Below, piece after piece: positions 1 to 6,719 of a DNA stretch of 22,077 nt; position 1 is the stretch's first letter; every line of letters starts with the position of its first letter. Below the pieces are notes generated by a model. The model did not search any database. It was not told the origin of the DNA and saw only the letters and a list, made by a program, of their open reading frames with translations. The translations under genes were made by a program, and so were the position numbers. Where the stretch lies: assembly GCA_043745485.1 (NCBI GenBank), contig JAYTSU010000026.1, forward strand, positions 1-22,077, read 5' to 3'. This stretch comes from RYN-417 sp043745485 (GTDB lineage: Bacteria; Patescibacteriota; Saccharimonadia; Saccharimonadales; JACDBH01).

Positions 1-2
1 TC

Positions 3-92
3 CGCGACGGAACATTATTTGAGAAAACTCGCCTCATTCGAAACCTTGACGTGAGGTTGGCACTACATGACAGAAAACTAGTAAGAATTTAG
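3..92 (+). CDS. Possible C-terminal fragment of an unknown protein
   Basis: An open frame enters from the left edge and ends at a TAG, giving about 29 residues rich in Arg, Leu and acidic residues (ending LHDRKLVRI). The other two plus frames meet stops by position 54. No family is recognised and the stretch is too short to prove coding. It could equally be non-coding sequence downstream of a gene outside the window. Confidence 0.25.
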   Translation, partial: RDGTLFEKTRLIRNLDVRLALHDRKLVRI

Positions 93-154
93 CGCAAAAA
101 CTTGGTTCTAGACCTACTTTTGAACAGATATTGATAGTACATAGGATTTGAACC

Positions 155-179
155 AAAAAACCGACTCTTCAGTCGGTTT
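155..179 (-). terminator. Intrinsic terminator of the tRNA-Gln unit
   Basis: A perfect 9-bp stem (AAACCGACT / AGTCGGTTT) closes a 4-nt loop. Read on the minus strand it is followed by a run of six T. It lies about 75 nt beyond the 3' end of the tRNA-Gln gene, on the same strand, so it most likely ends that transcript. Confidence 0.85.
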
Positions 180-254
180 GATGTTTTACTTAGAATTGTG
201 TCTAACATATTGAGATAGCATACTATGCAATCAGGTCTTGTTTGACGCAAATCT

Positions 255-328
255 TGGCTGGGGATGAGGGATTCGAACCCCCGATCATGGAACCAGAATC
301 CATTGCCTTACCACTTGGCCAATCCCCA
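255..328 (-). tRNA. tRNA-Gln (anticodon CTG), 3' CCA encoded
   Basis: The reverse complement folds as a complete cloverleaf. The 7-bp acceptor TGGGGAT/ATCCCCA is followed by discriminator G and a genome-encoded CCA. The D arm is GCC/GGC. The anticodon arm ATGGA/TCCAT closes loop TTCTGGT, so the anticodon is CTG and reads CAG. The variable loop is GATC, and the T arm GGGGG/CCCTC closes TTCGAAT. Everything from the acceptor to the CCA is intact, so this is a functional gene and not a remnant. Confidence 0.96.
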
Positions 329-350
329 AAATCGATTGAAACTAAATGAG

Positions 351-379
351 ATTGTAACAGATAAGCATTCATTTTAACA
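351..379 (-). promoter_or_regulatory. Promoter of tRNA-Gln
   Basis: On the minus strand an extended -10 (TG-T-TACAAT, hexamer at 351-356) lies 22 nt before the first tRNA base. A weak -35 (TGTTAA) sits 17 bp further up. Spacing and strand fit the tRNA gene. Confidence 0.6.
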
Positions 380-462
380 GATGCTATGCAGTATAATTCA
401 AATCATTACTTTCGTTATGCATTACAAAAATCGTTCATCAGAATAAGCTCTCTTGTGCAGCC

Positions 463-471
463 TGATATAAT
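463..471 (+). promoter_or_regulatory. Extended -10 promoter, leaderless start for the 478 gene
   Basis: TG-A-TATAAT is a perfect extended -10. The hexamer ends at 471 and ATG 478 follows after 6 nt, so transcription should begin at or next to that ATG. The ATG at 472 lies upstream of the predicted transcription start and is unlikely to be used. Confidence 0.65.
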
Positions 472-477
472 ATGTTT

Positions 478-693
478 ATGGTAAAAAATCTAAAACAAAA
501 ATCATCACCATCTTTGACCACTGCTCAAAAGCAGGAATTATCTAGAATCGCACGAAAAATAGTAAAAAATTTGAAAGAAACGACATCCATTGATAGTTGG
601 GACCCAGTCAGCCGGATTGAAGAGACGCCTATTGTAGATGTAATACCTTGTGGTCATGTTATTGTCCGCAGTGGCTCAGATCGTACATCTTGA
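478..693 (+). CDS. Small hypothetical protein (71 aa)
   Basis: No family is recognised. The first half is strongly basic (about residues 1-35, with a helical 'QELSRIARKIVKNLKE'-like stretch) and the second half is mixed with 'VDVIPCGHVIVRS'. There is no signal peptide or membrane segment. ATG 478 is preferred because a perfect extended -10 box ends 6 nt before it, a pattern repeated elsewhere in the window; ATG 472 would add only MF. The gene stands alone, divergent from tRNA-Gln, and ends with TGA, showing that UGA is a stop codon here. A basic helix followed by a beta-like tail would suit a nucleic-acid-associated protein, but that is speculation. Confidence 0.55.
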   Translation: MVKNLKQKSSPSLTTAQKQELSRIARKIVKNLKETTSIDSWDPVSRIEETPIVDVIPCGHVIVRSGSDRTS

Positions 694-724
694 AGGTATT
701 ATCTGCAGCCAAATAATCATTTGT

Positions 725-752
725 TTGACACTTAGAAAAATAAGCGTACAGT
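725..752 (+). promoter_or_regulatory. Strong promoter of a small transcription unit
   Basis: A consensus -35 TTGACA (725-730) and -10 TACAGT (747-752) are separated by 16 bp. Transcription should start near 760, exactly at an ATG, and would run into the terminator at 862-890. It is one of only two consensus TTGACA boxes I see placed before a feature. Confidence 0.65.
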
Positions 753-759
753 GAATTCT

Positions 760-837
760 ATGGTTATCTTTACTAATACTGCTTTAAAGGCCCTCGCAAT
801 TATTGTGGACCCGCATCAGGGAGTGTTCAGTTTGTAA
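760..837 (+). CDS. Possible 25-aa leaderless small ORF or leader peptide
   Basis: ATG follows the -10 box by 7 nt and the frame runs 25 codons to TAA. The residues are mainly hydrophobic (starts MVIFTNTALKALAIIV). The ORF lies between a good promoter and a strong terminator, with the next gene (913) just beyond. It may be a leader peptide, a small protein, or merely sequence within a non-coding RNA. No run of a single amino acid points to a classical amino-acid attenuator. Confidence 0.35.
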   Translation: MVIFTNTALKALAIIVDPHQGVFSL

Positions 838-861
838 CTAAATAATTAACAAGACAAACCG

Positions 862-890
862 AAACCTCCCAAGCAAAAGGGAGGTTTTTT
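862..890 (+). terminator. Strong intrinsic terminator or attenuator
   Basis: Stem AAACCTCCC / GGGAGGTTT (9 bp) closes loop AAGCAAAA and is followed by T-rich sequence. It ends only 23 nt before the start codon at 913. It either ends the small unit begun at 725 or attenuates transcription into the 913 gene. A 5-nt segment GGGAG at 819-823 could pair with the CTCCC of its 5' arm. Confidence 0.85.
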
Positions 891-912
891 ATTGTCTAAA
901 AAGGAGAATAAC

Positions 913-1206
913 ATGTCAGTATCAGCAAGAGTATCAATGCGAGCAGGAAACGGCGAAGATGATTTTGGATGTAGTGAAAGTTGGCATGGCAATGTAGACA
1001 GTCAAAGCATGGCTGAGTTAACAGGGCAACATCCAGTTAGGTCAGCAGTCGTTGCAGTCTTACACTTTTTTGGTAATCAAATGACATCAACACGTGGCGA
1101 AGAAGCTATGAGAGAAGGTAGTACAGTTCAGCGATCTGCCGGATATCACGATGCTCCTATATCACATATGGGCAATGGCTGGGTTGAGGCAGGACGAGCA
1201 GCGTAA
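913..1206 (+). CDS. Hypothetical protein (97 aa)
   Basis: No family is recognised. The protein is soluble-looking, begins MSVSARVSMRAG and is rich in Gly, Ser, His and Met, with no signal peptide or membrane segment. The start at 913 is chosen because AAGGAG (900-905) lies 7 nt upstream; an upstream in-frame alternative start codon at 892 would place this ribosome site inside the gene. It is immediately downstream of a strong hairpin terminator (862-890), so its expression may depend on read-through. Confidence that it is a real gene comes from the good ribosome site and an open frame through to TAA. Confidence 0.55.
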   Translation: MSVSARVSMRAGNGEDDFGCSESWHGNVDSQSMAELTGQHPVRSAVVAVLHFFGNQMTSTRGEEAMREGSTVQRSAGYHDAPISHMGNGWVEAGRAA

Positions 1207-1280
1207 CAAATTCTTACAGTCAAACTTACATAAAGGTCCATACTATATATGGTAATAAATAAATAGTAAGGAACTTTTAT

Positions 1281-1670
1281 ATGTTAAAAGACGCAGAGGC
1301 ATTCAGCGGATTCTCCGTAGAAAACCAAGATGAGACATTAGTATTTTATCGCGACAAGTTGGGCTTAGAAGTAGATGTCACGGATATGGGACTGTTCTTG
1401 AAATGTGGAAATAATACAAAAGTTTATGTATATCCTAAAGAGGATTATACTCCCGCTACGTTTACTATACTTAATTTTAGGGTCAAAGATATCGACGAAT
1501 CGGTAGATAATATGGTTAAAAAAGGTGTTGTGTTTGAAAAGTATGAAGGAATGTTTCAGGACGAAAAGGGTATAGCCCGAGGGATTGCCGTCAATATGGG
1601 ACCGGACATAGCCTGGTTTAAAGACCCGAGTGGTAATATACTTTCTATATTACATGAAAAAGATATATAA
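1281..1670 (+). CDS. VOC-family (glyoxalase/bleomycin-resistance fold) protein
   Basis: The 129-residue protein has the layout of a single vicinal-oxygen-chelate domain. The N-terminal half contains 'ETLVFYRDKLGLEVD' (about 18-32) and the C-terminal half contains 'AWFKDPSGNILSILHE' (about 112-127), the usual end of the family's last beta-alpha-beta unit. Members include glyoxalase I, dioxygenases and drug-binding proteins; the substrate cannot be told here. The His/Glu metal ligands of true glyoxalase I are not clearly placed, apart from E126 near the end. The start has AAGGAA 6 nt upstream. The gene is followed after 9 nt by sodC and is probably cotranscribed with it, which suggests a stress or detoxification role. 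Confidence 0.85.
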   Translation: MLKDAEAFSGFSVENQDETLVFYRDKLGLEVDVTDMGLFLKCGNNTKVYVYPKEDYTPATFTILNFRVKDIDESVDNMVKKGVVFEKYEGMFQDEKGIARGIAVNMGPDIAWFKDPSGNILSILHEKDI

Positions 1671-1679
1671 GGAGGGGAT

Positions 1680-2207
1680 GTGAAAGTAGAACTGAATGCA
1701 GAAAATAAGTTGGTAACAGCCCAAGCTAAAGCGGATGTTGCCGGACCAGGTTTAAGTGGCACTGCGATCTTTACGGAATACGACCTAGATGGGTGGAAAT
1801 ATGTGCACCTAAATCTAACGGTAAGAGGTGATCCTGGTATTGTAAAGCCAGGTAAACATGCTGTGCATATACATGAAAAAGGTGACTGCGAATGTGACGG
1901 CTTTAAATGCGCTGGTGGACATTTTGATCCAGGTCCAAACGGTAATAGCGATCCAGATGTAAACCATGGTTATCACGCAGGCGACTTACCGAGCATTACT
2001 GTTGATGAGAATGGTGAGGGCGAACTAGAAACAATTACTACGCGCGTTACTCTTAGTGATGGACCAGTTTCTATCTTACAGCCAAAAGAAGGTACGAGCA
2101 TAATGATTCATGCAAATGTTGACCCATATACCCCAGGCGAGCAGGGTTCTGGCATCAGTGGAGGTCCACGGCTCGGCTGTGGCAAAATAGAACGCACAAA
2201 AAACTAA
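1680..2207 (+). CDS. sodC: Cu/Zn superoxide dismutase
   Basis: SodC converts superoxide to oxygen and hydrogen peroxide at a Cu/Zn site. Visible ligands are H63 and H65 (HIH), H81 (GGHFDP), H96/H99 and D102 (NHGYHAGDLP), and H144 (MIHA). The disulfide cysteines C77 and C167 and the active-site arginine R164 (PRLGCG) are present. Extra cysteines C70 and C72 lie just before C77. The zinc loop differs from the usual spacing: no His is found 8 residues after H81, but one occurs at +15. There is no signal peptide, although bacterial SodC is usually exported. The start is GTG with GGAGG 4 nt upstream; the ATG at 1678 is out of frame and meets a stop at once. It is probably in an operon with the VOC gene. 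Confidence 0.93.
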   Translation: MKVELNAENKLVTAQAKADVAGPGLSGTAIFTEYDLDGWKYVHLNLTVRGDPGIVKPGKHAVHIHEKGDCECDGFKCAGGHFDPGPNGNSDPDVNHGYHAGDLPSITVDENGEGELETITTRVTLSDGPVSILQPKEGTSIMIHANVDPYTPGEQGSGISGGPRLGCGKIERTKN

Positions 2208-2296
2208 TAAGAAGTTCTTGTTTCACTTTAAACGCAGTGAAGTAAATTAAGTAACATCGTGGAGTTATAACACTAGTAATATTGTGTTTTTAAGCG

Positions 2297-2302
2297 TATA
2301 AT
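2297..2302 (+). promoter_or_regulatory. Probable -10 box for the 2351 gene
   Basis: TATAAT matches the consensus and would start transcription near 2310, giving a leader of about 40 nt that carries GAGGT just before ATG 2351. No convincing -35 is visible. The rest of 2208-2350 holds only a weak stem (TTCACT 2222-2227 with AGTGAA 2236-2241) and no T-run. Confidence 0.45.
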
Positions 2303-2350
2303 CGTACCCTGTTAGTCTGTTTATTTTTTAGCGAATTCTAACGAGGTTAT

Positions 2351-3646
2351 ATGTTTTTAAGCAAGTTTCGCGTCGATATCTCGCGCCTTAATTCTATGTT
2401 CGATAAGAAAATATCCTTATCGACTTATTTTCCTGCAGGTACCCAGTTTTACTATGGTTATCCTATAGGTGAAGACTCGGGGTTCCTTAATCATGCAAGT
2501 CCCGCTACGCAGGAGCTTATAGCTGCTAGGGCGTTCGGCTGTAGTGGTAAAGACGTTTCCATCATATGTTACTCCGCAACAACCAGCCCCTGTATTAGTC
2601 CTGATGTATTTCAAGATCTTTCGATCCCATTCTTAAGTGAGGAACAAACCCTAGTATTACCCGCCGGAGTCGATATGTTGAGCGATGGCAAGGCGCGTAA
2701 CTTAGCAATCAAAGCAGCACTTAAGGGCAATGTAACGCCTGGTTCGCTTATCATGGCACAACCCTATATTGATAAAGATATGAGTAGTTTATATAGTCTT
2801 TCACCGCACCTAACTGTTTGGTTAAATGACAAAAGTAATATGGGCGAATATATCCCCGAAAGATTAATGCCAAAAAGGCAGGGATCCTTTACAACGGGTG
2901 CTGAATTTGCGAAAAAAATAGAAACATTTATGCTCCCTGTTGTCGTAAAAGTCTCTTCATCTAGTTCTGGTGACGGAGTATATATATGTTTAAATGAGCA
3001 AGAACTTTCAGTTGCTGCAGATGCACTGCGGGGTTTTAACGGAAATGTGCTTGTAGAGCAATATATAAATACTACAAAGAATTATGGTGTCCATTTTGGT
3101 GTACCTCATTCAAAGAAAATGCCGATCGATTTAATTGGTATCAACGAGCAGCTAACGACTGCTCAAGGTAAATTTGTCGGCGGGATTATACGTTCGACAG
3201 AAATTCCTCCTAATTTAAAAGAAGCAGTTGAATATTTACGAAGTACTATTCTACCAAAAGTAAGAAAAATGGGTTGGTATGGAATAGGCGGTTTTGACAT
3301 ATTAATAGATGAAATAGGAAGGCCATATTACATAGATTGTAACTTTAGAATGACCGGTATGTCTGCATACCATTTTATGGTTGCAAATGGCGAAGTTACG
3401 GTCCCGCTAGTGAGTATTAATGGTGAGTTTAATGGTACTTATAAGGAGCTTGAAGATAAGCTCTATCCTTATTCGAGTGTAAACAGCCCTGAGAAATTTT
3501 TACAGATTATTGCACTAAGTAGGCATGAAGATAAATGGCAGTTTAATGCTACCATCTCATTCCAATGTGGAAAACAACTAAAAGAACGAGCTAATAAATT
3601 ATTAAGAGCAGGTGTAATTTCTTACGCCTTAGATCTATTAGTTTAA
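2351..3646 (+). CDS. ATP-grasp family ligase, substrate unknown (431 aa)
   Basis: ATP-grasp enzymes join a carboxylate, activated as acyl phosphate, to an amine or similar nucleophile. Here the ATP-grasp fold occupies the C-terminal two thirds. Seen are the ATP-binding lysine K200 in 'LPVVVKV', a flexible Ser/Gly loop SSSSSGDG (202-209), the hinge strand 'VLVEQYI' (about 233-239), and the metal-binding end 'GFDILIDEIGRPYYIDCNFR' with D316, D329 and N331. The first ~180 residues are a pre-ATP-grasp region without a recognised motif. I cannot tell the substrates; peptide, amino-acid or cofactor ligation are all possible. Its stop codon lies 4 bp from that of a second, unrelated-looking ATP-grasp gene on the other strand. 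Confidence 0.8.
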   Translation: MFLSKFRVDISRLNSMFDKKISLSTYFPAGTQFYYGYPIGEDSGFLNHASPATQELIAARAFGCSGKDVSIICYSATTSPCISPDVFQDLSIPFLSEEQTLVLPAGVDMLSDGKARNLAIKAALKGNVTPGSLIMAQPYIDKDMSSLYSLSPHLTVWLNDKSNMGEYIPERLMPKRQGSFTTGAEFAKKIETFMLPVVVKVSSSSSGDGVYICLNEQELSVAADALRGFNGNVLVEQYINTTKNYGVHFGVPHSKKMPIDLIGINEQLTTAQGKFVGGIIRSTEIPPNLKEAVEYLRSTILPKVRKMGWYGIGGFDILIDEIGRPYYIDCNFRMTGMSAYHFMVANGEVTVPLVSINGEFNGTYKELEDKLYPYSSVNSPEKFLQIIALSRHEDKWQFNATISFQCGKQLKERANKLLRAGVISYALDLLV

Positions 3647-3650
3647 TTTG

Positions 3651-4616
3651 CTAATCTGAATGTTTCGGTAATGTTTTTATCGTAGTAGCTAGATAGTCGG
3701 CAAGTTTTTCAATAGTACGTATAGCTTCTGGGCCGTCCGTAACAGGCAACAAAGCTAGATAGGGATTAATTTCGAGCATCTTCCAGCCCTTTGTTGTATT
3801 TACAAAGTCTATCGAATAATAACGCAATGATGATTCAAATAACTTATCAACTTCTTTTGCTGCTTCTATGAGTGCGGGTGGGGTTTTATCAATATTCATA
3901 AAAAGCATCTTCCCGCCCTGGGAAACGTTTGAATGGAGAGAGCCGGGTTTTGCTTGTCGTATATAACACCCTATTAATTCTCCACCGCACATAGAAAGAC
4001 GGACATCATGAACACCAGTTACGTATCCTGGAACTCCAATTGAGGTATCGAGGAATTCTTGTACCAGTAGTGGGTATCTATCTGGCAGCTCGGAGAGTAC
4101 ATCATTCTTATAGCCGATATATACTTCATGGCCACCGTAACCTTCTGGCTCCTTAACGACCACCCTTTCGCCTTCGATATCATCAAAAGCTTTCGTAACT
4201 TCTCCATAATTAATACAAATGGCAGAGAAGCCTTGAAATTTAGAAAAGCGTTTGTACATCTCTATTTTATTCATTCCAATCTTTTGCATTAACGGTGTAT
4301 TAATAGTTGGAACGCCCCTGCCTATAAATCCACCACGATCGAACACAAGATCAACTTTAACATTCTTAACTTTAATCAAATTATCTAATTGAGTCTTGCC
4401 TTTAATTTTATAAGCAACAGAAAAAGTACCATAATCTATGTAGGTATTGTTGTCAGTTGTGAGGTATACGCTGAGGCCACGTTTTTCAAGCGCGAGCATA
4501 AGATCTTGATAAGCTTGCCAATAATAATCACTGCTAAAAGGATCATCATTTTCTTTTAGTGTTCTGCAAAAGATGGCAATAGAACCTTGTAATGTTGCTG
4601 TTTGATTAGTATCCAT
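3651..4616 (-). CDS. RimK/glutathione-synthetase-like ATP-grasp protein (321 aa)
   Basis: The motifs fit an ATP-grasp amide ligase of the glutathione synthetase/RimK type. They are ATP lysine K155 ('VVVKEPEGYGGHEV', with the glycine-rich loop at 158-165), 'LLVQEFL' (183-189), 'HDVRL' (203-207), the phosphate-loop-like 'SNVSQGG' (229-235), and metal ligands D270 ('YSIDF'), E282 and N284 ('LEINPYLAL'). An N-terminal Rossmann-like half opens with 'GSIAIFCRTL'. It is soluble, with no signal peptide. It may add an amino acid to a protein or small molecule; the substrate is not deducible. ATG 4616 lacks a Shine-Dalgarno site. A TATAAC sequence about 17 nt upstream is a weak promoter candidate. Confidence 0.82.
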   Translation of the reverse strand: MDTNQTATLQGSIAIFCRTLKENDDPFSSDYYWQAYQDLMLALEKRGLSVYLTTDNNTYIDYGTFSVAYKIKGKTQLDNLIKVKNVKVDLVFDRGGFIGRGVPTINTPLMQKIGMNKIEMYKRFSKFQGFSAICINYGEVTKAFDDIEGERVVVKEPEGYGGHEVYIGYKNDVLSELPDRYPLLVQEFLDTSIGVPGYVTGVHDVRLSMCGGELIGCYIRQAKPGSLHSNVSQGGKMLFMNIDKTPPALIEAAKEVDKLFESSLRYYSIDFVNTTKGWKMLEINPYLALLPVTDGPEAIRTIEKLADYLATTIKTLPKHSD

Positions 4617-4694
4617 ATATGAAAGCTTTTTTAGTTATATAAGAGCACAAGCTGCCTGTTCCGTGTACAAGCATACAGAGTGCGTTGAGTCTGG

Positions 4695-5309
4695 TCAATT
4701 GCGGAGGCGATGGACTCCAAAAACTATGAGCCAAATAGTTTGAGGGTATGCAACCAAGCGTTCCATGCCACCAATCCCAAGACTATAGTAATGTCCTGAT
4801 AAAAATAGGCCGAGCATCAAAAGAGCAAATGCACCTGAAGCGAACGTATAAATACGAAGCCAGCGAGGAACTTGTAGCGAAATGCTTAATAATATCATTC
4901 CAATATTCCCGACAAAAAAGGGCATCCCGGCTCCAATAATATGCAATATTGCAATTGTATTTTCTGGAAAGAGCCCAACGACTACTGTCCCGAGCCCTGC
5001 TAGTGAGAGTGCACCAAATCCTAACCTAATTAGTCGCTTTGGAACCATCAACCTACATAGATAATGAGCCCCTAAAATCATAGTAATCCCAAGCAGTATA
5101 AAGGAAACGTTCATGAGCATGTTCCACGGTGAACAAATGAACCTACCACCATATCGCGCACATGTAGTGTTGCCGAGATCGCTTATAGTGTTAAGGCGCA
5201 AGCTGTAGCCATATTTATAGTGCGACATTACAATGAGCTGCGTAACAAAATACTGGAAGCTTATTATCCAGAACAACGGGCCAAGATTGCGTTTTATAGC
5301 TGCAAACAT
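4695..5309 (-). CDS. DUF998 family integral membrane protein
   Basis: A polytopic protein of about 204 residues with roughly six hydrophobic helices. It carries the pattern typical of DUF998: 'YSLRLNTISDLGNT' after the first helix, 'ICSPWNMLMNVSFILLG' opening the second, 'VGLFPEN' in mid protein, and 'GGMERLVAYP' before the last helix. The family's function is unknown. Two in-frame ATGs exist (5318 and 5309). A TG-C-TACGCT extended -10 directly abuts the first, so 5309, nine nt beyond it, is the likelier leaderless start. It lies upstream of the RimK-like ATP-grasp gene on the same strand with a 78-nt gap. Confidence 0.85.
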   Translation of the reverse strand: MFAAIKRNLGPLFWIISFQYFVTQLIVMSHYKYGYSLRLNTISDLGNTTCARYGGRFICSPWNMLMNVSFILLGITMILGAHYLCRLMVPKRLIRLGFGALSLAGLGTVVVGLFPENTIAILHIIGAGMPFFVGNIGMILLSISLQVPRWLRIYTFASGAFALLMLGLFLSGHYYSLGIGGMERLVAYPQTIWLIVFGVHRLRN

Positions 5310-5318
5310 AATAACCAT

Positions 5319-5327
5319 AGCGTAGCA
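5319..5327 (-). promoter_or_regulatory. Extended -10 before the DUF998 gene
   Basis: On the minus strand TG-C-TACGCT ends at 5319, nine nt before ATG 5309. The hexamer is a weak match, but the TG extension and the position fit the leaderless pattern seen across the window. Confidence 0.4.
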
Positions 5328-5385
5328 TGGACATAAGTACTTTGTGGCAGGTTAATTTGTTCGAGTCTAAGTGATTTAGGCAATA

Positions 5386-5394
5386 TGATAGTAT
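5386..5394 (+). promoter_or_regulatory. Extended -10, leaderless start at 5401
   Basis: TG-A-TAGTAT ends 6 nt before ATG 5401. No Shine-Dalgarno sequence fits in the gap. Confidence 0.55.
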
Positions 5395-5400
5395 ATATGT

Positions 5401-5790
5401 ATGTCAATATCAGCAGCTAATTTAAACAAAATAGAAAACGAAGTCGTTTTTCGATCTTCAAATGAACGAATGACTATAGGTATAGAAAATCTTAAACAAA
5501 TTGCCGAGGATGAAGGGCAATTAAGTGATGTGCCAAATACGAAACGTGCGCTCCACTATTTCTGTGAGTGCTCAGATGAAAATTGTCGTTTACGACTTAA
5601 GGTAAAACCAGAATTATATCGAAAATTACATAAGAAAAATAACCACTTTATCATTGTCCCTGGTCATGCAGTTTCCAGTATTGAGAAAGTAATTTTATCC
5701 ACACACACGTACCAAATTGTTGAAAAACACCAACAAGATGTACCTGTTAAAAATGTAAAGTTACATCGAACCGACACGAACAACGTTTAG
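5401..5790 (+). CDS. Hypothetical protein with a CxC...C motif (129 aa)
   Basis: A soluble small protein. The centre reads 'ALHYFCECSDENCRLRLKV' (about 50-68), giving a C-x-C-x5-C cluster, followed by 'ELYRKLHKKNNHFIIVPGHA' and a short 'YQIVEKH' ending. From memory this resembles uncharacterised small proteins of actinobacteria and relatives that share a 'F-x-CEC...C' strand, an acidic helix, 'F-x-VxPGH' and 'VVEK' order; no function is known to me. Three cysteines and the conserved His could bind a metal, but no fourth cysteine is evident. It converges on the PAP2 gene, overlapping by 4 nt at the stops. Confidence 0.7.
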   Translation: MSISAANLNKIENEVVFRSSNERMTIGIENLKQIAEDEGQLSDVPNTKRALHYFCECSDENCRLRLKVKPELYRKLHKKNNHFIIVPGHAVSSIEKVILSTHTYQIVEKHQQDVPVKNVKLHRTDTNNV

Positions 5791-6671
5791 GGGGACCTCT
5801 TAGTGCCTTTGATCGCGTTCTTTAGTTCATAGTACTTCCACAACCTACTGACAGCTGCATATCCAACCACCGCGTACAGCGCCCCTATAATTTCGTCAAT
5901 TGCATAATGCTCACCTTGATACACTGTCCCAACATAAATTAGGAGCGGGTAGATTGCGGCAAGTGCAGCCCATTTTTTACCGTATAACTTATAAATAAAC
6001 AGTACTAATAATGTTGCATAGGCAGCGTGCAATGAGGGCATGGCAGCAACGGGATTTGGAGAGATTTTATTATAAACACTAGGAAAATCATGGATTCCAA
6101 GAGCATAAAATACTTTGCTTGAGATTCTAGTGATTGGTTGTATGTAGCCTTTGTCCGATGCCAACCATGGGGGTGCGGCCGGGAACAATAGAAAAGTTAT
6201 AAACCCAGCAAAAGAAACACTAAGGTAGGTTGTTATAAACCGCCAGTACTGTTTCTCGCGCGTTTTCCAAATTATAATTGCAAGGGCGACTGGCAGTATA
6301 AAATGGAGCATATAGGCAAGATAGAATACAAAGTCGTACCATTGTACATGACCATGATACAGGACGTTTTGGAGCATTCGTGTTGGTAGGTTCCCGCCAA
6401 ATAAAAATCGGTCACCAGCAATAAGCTCAGTGTAATGAACGTGTTTATTGAGATGCGGCACCAGGCCGCGGAAAGATTCATAAACTAGTAAGAGTGCAAC
6501 AAAAGGCACCAGCCGCTTTAGAGCCTCAATACCTTGGCTAAACGCCATGAAAATGAATGTTACAAACACAAGCAGTTTATCCGGCGTAGGGAAGCTTGGT
6601 TTGTGAATAAAAATAATAATACAAAGTAATGTACCTACAACTCCAATAATCCGCGATATGTTTTTTTGCAT
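5787..6671 (-). CDS. PAP2-superfamily membrane protein, Aur1/Ipt1-like
   Basis: A 294-residue protein with six or more membrane helices and the PAP2 phosphatase/phosphotransferase signature split as in inositol-phosphorylceramide synthases: 'LLFPAAPPWL' (161-170), 'AMPSLHAAY' (210-218) and 'GEHYAIDEIIG' (253-263). H215 would form the phosphohistidine, and H255 with D259 complete the triad. Such enzymes move or remove phospho-headgroups of lipids at the outer face of the membrane. In a bacterium with little lipid synthesis it may remodel scavenged or host lipids, which is inference. Upstream there is an extended -10 (TG-A-TAAAAT, 6687-6695 on the minus strand) but no ribosome site. It lies downstream of rarA on the same strand. 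Confidence 0.88.
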   Translation of the reverse strand: MQKNISRIIGVVGTLLCIIIFIHKPSFPTPDKLLVFVTFIFMAFSQGIEALKRLVPFVALLLVYESFRGLVPHLNKHVHYTELIAGDRFLFGGNLPTRMLQNVLYHGHVQWYDFVFYLAYMLHFILPVALAIIIWKTREKQYWRFITTYLSVSFAGFITFLLFPAAPPWLASDKGYIQPITRISSKVFYALGIHDFPSVYNKISPNPVAAMPSLHAAYATLLVLFIYKLYGKKWAALAAIYPLLIYVGTVYQGEHYAIDEIIGALYAVVGYAAVSRLWKYYELKNAIKGTKRSP

Positions 6672-6686
6672 AAGAATTCTAGTTTT

Positions 6687-6695
6687 ATTTTATCA
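6687..6695 (-). promoter_or_regulatory. Extended -10 before the PAP2 gene
   Basis: TG-A-TAAAAT on the minus strand ends 15 nt before ATG 6671, giving a predicted 5' leader of only about 8 nt with no Shine-Dalgarno sequence. Confidence 0.5.
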
Positions 6696-6719
6696 CGCCA
6701 AATTGTCTACTAGTTGAAT

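Noticed and set aside
1239..1253. Small stem CCATA/TATGG before the VOC gene
   Set aside because: Five AT-rich base pairs are not distinguishable from chance.
2222..2241. Stem TTCACT/AGTGAA after sodC as a terminator
   Set aside because: The stem is only 6 bp, the loop is 8 nt and no T-run follows.
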